Source of the DNA: Planctomycetota bacterium
GTDB lineage: Bacteria; Planctomycetota; Phycisphaerae; WQYP01; JAJZKY01
Assembly: GCA_021803885.1 (NCBI GenBank)
Contig: JAJZKY010000238.1
Coordinates: 1-6,907 of the forward strand
Length of the DNA stretch: 6,907 nt
Reading direction: 5' to 3'
Below are positions 5,716-6,907 of this stretch, one piece after another (the stretch's first letter is position 1; the number at the start of each line of letters is the position of its first letter). A model generated the notes under the pieces. It saw only the letters and a list, made by a program, of their open reading frames with translations, did no database searches and was not told the origin of the DNA. The position numbers were made by a program, and so were the translations under genes.

Positions 5716-6584
5716 CGTACTGTGCAGAAAATAATCCTCCGCGTCCTCCGCATCCTCCACGGTTCAAAGTGGTAAAAAAAAATCCTTGGCGTTCTTGGCG
5801 TCTTGGCGGTTCCAAACCGCGTCCCGGCGGTTCCCAAAATAGTCCTCCGCGTCCTCTGTGTCCTCCGCGGTTCAAAGTAGTTAAAACCTCTCGCGCAGCG
5901 ACCGGTTTCAGCCTGATCGAAATGCTTTTTGCGATCGGAATCCTGGGCCTGGGACTGATTATGGTCGCGGCCACGTTTCCCGTGGCCGTCAAATGGACCG
6001 CCCAGAACGCCCAAAGCACCATCGGCCAGGTGCTCGCACAAAAAGCTCTGGCCTACATTAAAACGCAATATGGCGTCGGCTCGCTGTACGCACCTCCTGC
6101 TTCCCCCACTTGGCAGTTATTGACAGGGACAAACTGGTATGGGTTCCACCCGTCGTCTTCCGGCCCGGCCAACAGTATTTATTACTGGACCGCCTGCATC
6201 CGCCCGGACCCGGCCGGCGCCCCAACTCCCACTCCCCCGACTTCTTCCGGAACGCTTTATGATCTATATATTTTCGTGTTTAATAAGGGCGATGTGAACA
6301 ATACATACCCCGGCACTCCTCCCAGCAAAGTCCCCATCCTTTTCACGGGTAAGCTCGCCGGTAATCCATCCACCACCCCCTTTCCCCTCGGCTCGATCGG
6401 CGTGGATCTGAATACCGGCCAGGTGTTTCGGAAAATTGTGAACGCCGGCGGAACCATCACCATGTCCGGTTGGCCCGGCTCGATTATCCCTCCACCCAGT
6501 GAGCCGGTTTTGTATGCTCCGCCGGCCCTTAACCAGGCAAGCAGCCCGCTGATTTACGTGTACGTGACCACGGTGAGTTTATGA
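5712..6584 (+). CDS. GspI/PilV-like prepilin with a 65-residue repeat-encoded leader
   Basis: The product has 290 residues. The cleavage site is RAATG|FSLIEMLFAIGILGLGLIMVAATFPVAV, cut after Gly65, with Glu70 at mature position 5. The sequence F-S-L-I-E-x-L-x-A-x-x-I-L-x-x-G is the GspI/PilV signature, and QSTIGQVLAQKALAYIKTQY (101-120) fits the conserved helix extension. The mature part is about 225 residues, longer than classical GspI (about 120), so a PilV-like role is possible. The start ATG 5712 overlaps the previous TGA as ATGA, which suggests translational coupling. Repeat-derived residues are about 7-58 (PPRPPHPPRFKVVKKNPWRS..., RPLCPPRFKVVK). Between GTG 5769 and the cut there is no ATG, GTG or TTG in frame, so the repeat must be translated here. 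The leader has one acidic residue (E6) against 14 Lys/Arg. The stop TGA overlaps the next ATG at 6581. Confidence 0.85.
   Translation: MTYCAENNPPRPPHPPRFKVVKKNPWRSWRLGGSKPRPGGSQNSPPRPLCPPRFKVVKTSRAATGFSLIEMLFAIGILGLGLIMVAATFPVAVKWTAQNAQSTIGQVLAQKALAYIKTQYGVGSLYAPPASPTWQLLTGTNWYGFHPSSSGPANSIYYWTACIRPDPAGAPTPTPPTSSGTLYDLYIFVFNKGDVNNTYPGTPPSKVPILFTGKLAGNPSTTPFPLGSIGVDLNTGQVFRKIVNAGGTITMSGWPGSIIPPPSEPVLYAPPALNQASSPLIYVYVTTVSL
5729..5886 (+). repeat. Short-repeat array in the GspI-like leader
   Basis: TCCTCCGCG-type units at 5734-5758 lead to linker GTGGTAAAA at 5769. CTTGGCGT units, a CCCGGCGGTTCCCAAAATAG segment and TCCTCTGTGTCCTCCGCGG follow, then linker GTAGTTAAAA at 5877. The linker spacing is 108 nt, a multiple of 3. 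The 9-base A run at 5773-5781 is the longest in the family here. Confidence 0.9.
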
Positions 6585-6907
6585 TCAAAGTGGTTAAAAA
6601 AAGTCCTTGGCGTCCTTGGCGTCTTGGCGGTTCAAAACCCCGTCTTGGCGGTTCCCGAAATAGTCCTCTGCGTCCTGGGCGTCCTGGGCGGTTAAAAGTG
6701 GTTAAAAAAAGTCCTTGGCGTCCTTGGCGTCTTGGCGGTTCCCGAAATAGTCCTCTGCGTCCTGGGCGTCCTGGGCGGTTAAAAGTGGTTAAAAAAAGTC
6801 CTTGGCGTCCTTGGCGTCTTGGCGGTTCAAAAGCGTGTCTTGGCGGTTCTGTGGTTGAAAATATCTCCGCGCCTCCGCGCCTCCGCGTGAGCTCTCCGTA
6901 CACGCGC
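6581..6907 (+). CDS. Fifth repeat-led frame, probable prepilin N-terminus (truncated by window end)
   Basis: ATG 6581 overlaps the preceding TGA as ATGA, and the frame stays open for all 109 codons to the window end. The peptide starts MIKVVKKSPWRPWRLGGSKP and repeats the module LKVVKKSPWRPWRLGGS twice more, then enters ACLGGSVVENISAPPRLRVSSPYTR, the same segment that precedes the cleavage site in the two GspG-like genes. No pilin domain is visible inside the window. By position after a GspI-like gene, and because of the shared leader, I infer that it continues into a prepilin, possibly GspJ-like. This is a prediction. Without the missing 3' part it could also be non-coding repeat that happens to be open. 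Confidence 0.6.
   Translation, partial: MIKVVKKSPWRPWRLGGSKPRLGGSRNSPLRPGRPGRLKVVKKSPWRPWRLGGSRNSPLRPGRPGRLKVVKKSPWRPWRLGGSKACLGGSVVENISAPPRLRVSSPYTR
6590..6838 (+). repeat. Short-repeat array in the fifth leader, near-perfect tandem modules
   Basis: Modules start at GTGGTTAAA 6590, 6698 and 6785, spaced 108 and 87 nt. The first two are nearly identical apart from a 21-nt insertion (TCAAAACCCCGTCTTGGCGGT) in the first. This is the most homogeneous array in the window, which suggests recent expansion. The length change is a whole number of codons. Confidence 0.9.
6839..6907 (+). repeat. 143-bp direct repeat, copy 3 (cut by window end)
   Basis: The 69 bases present match the start of copies at 2060 and 3622 with one difference (GGTTCTGTGG for GGTTCCGTGG). 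The window ends inside the segment, just within the palindrome. Confidence 0.9.

Noticed and set aside
4557..6068. Minus-strand frames around 4557-5133 and 5684-6068
   Set aside because: These are antisense readings of the repeat arrays and pilin starts, with no ribosome binding sites or known domains.
1781..6907. Insertion sequence or transposon origin of the repeat blocks
   Set aside because: No transposase frame, terminal inverted repeats enclosing a block, or target duplications are visible. A non-autonomous element cannot be excluded but is not supported.

Overview
The window is a stretch of a type II secretion / type IV pilus-like operon on the + strand of a GC-rich bacterium. In order it holds the C-terminal end of a GspE/PilB-type ATPase (2-208), a complete GspF/PilC-type inner-membrane protein (349-1656), two GspG-like prepilins (1781-3196 and 3244-4572), a GspH/FimT-like prepilin (4636-5715), a GspI/PilV-like prepilin (5712-6584), and a further open frame from 6581 that runs off the right edge. 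The order E-F-G-G-H-I matches classical gsp operons, so the truncated last frame would be expected to be GspJ-like. All genes point the same way. Two junctions are ATGA overlaps (5712-5715 and 6581-6584) and the other gaps are 47-140 nt, which fits one transcript. The large GspG-like proteins ending in GPD...DD...GG, and the repeat family, suggest a Planctomycetota/Verrucomicrobiota-type genome. That assignment is from memory and tentative.

The unusual part is the 5' end of every prepilin gene. Each of the five genes downstream of gspF carries a block of short-period repeats between its apparent start codon and the prepilin cleavage site (G|FTLIE or similar). The repeats are built from 8-9 nt units such as CTTGGCGT, CCTCCGCG and GTCTTCGT, with linkers of the type GGTTCAAAGTGGTTAAAAAA. 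They are in frame and stop-free in all five genes, and give strongly basic peptides (VVKKSPWRSWRLGGSKPRPGG and variants) of 65 to 171 residues ahead of the cleavage glycine. All seven spacings measured between successive linker copies within a gene are multiples of 3. In the GspI-like gene there is no ATG, GTG or TTG between 5769 and the cleavage site, so at least 46 residues of repeat-derived peptide must be translated if that pilin is made from a usual start codon.

The repeat blocks are mosaics. A 143-bp segment that includes the cleavage-site codons is identical in the two GspG-like genes and begins again at the right edge. A separate 141-nt segment around the start codons of the second GspG-like gene and the GspH-like gene is about 90% identical. 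Two long inverted repeats and a family of short GC-rich palindromes, one with a compensatory base-pair change, lie inside the coding leaders. Together the genes would supply the ATPase, the membrane platform and several minor or major pseudopilins of one secretion or pilus machine. Whether the repeat leaders have a function, or are tolerated because they are removed by the prepilin peptidase, cannot be settled from sequence alone.
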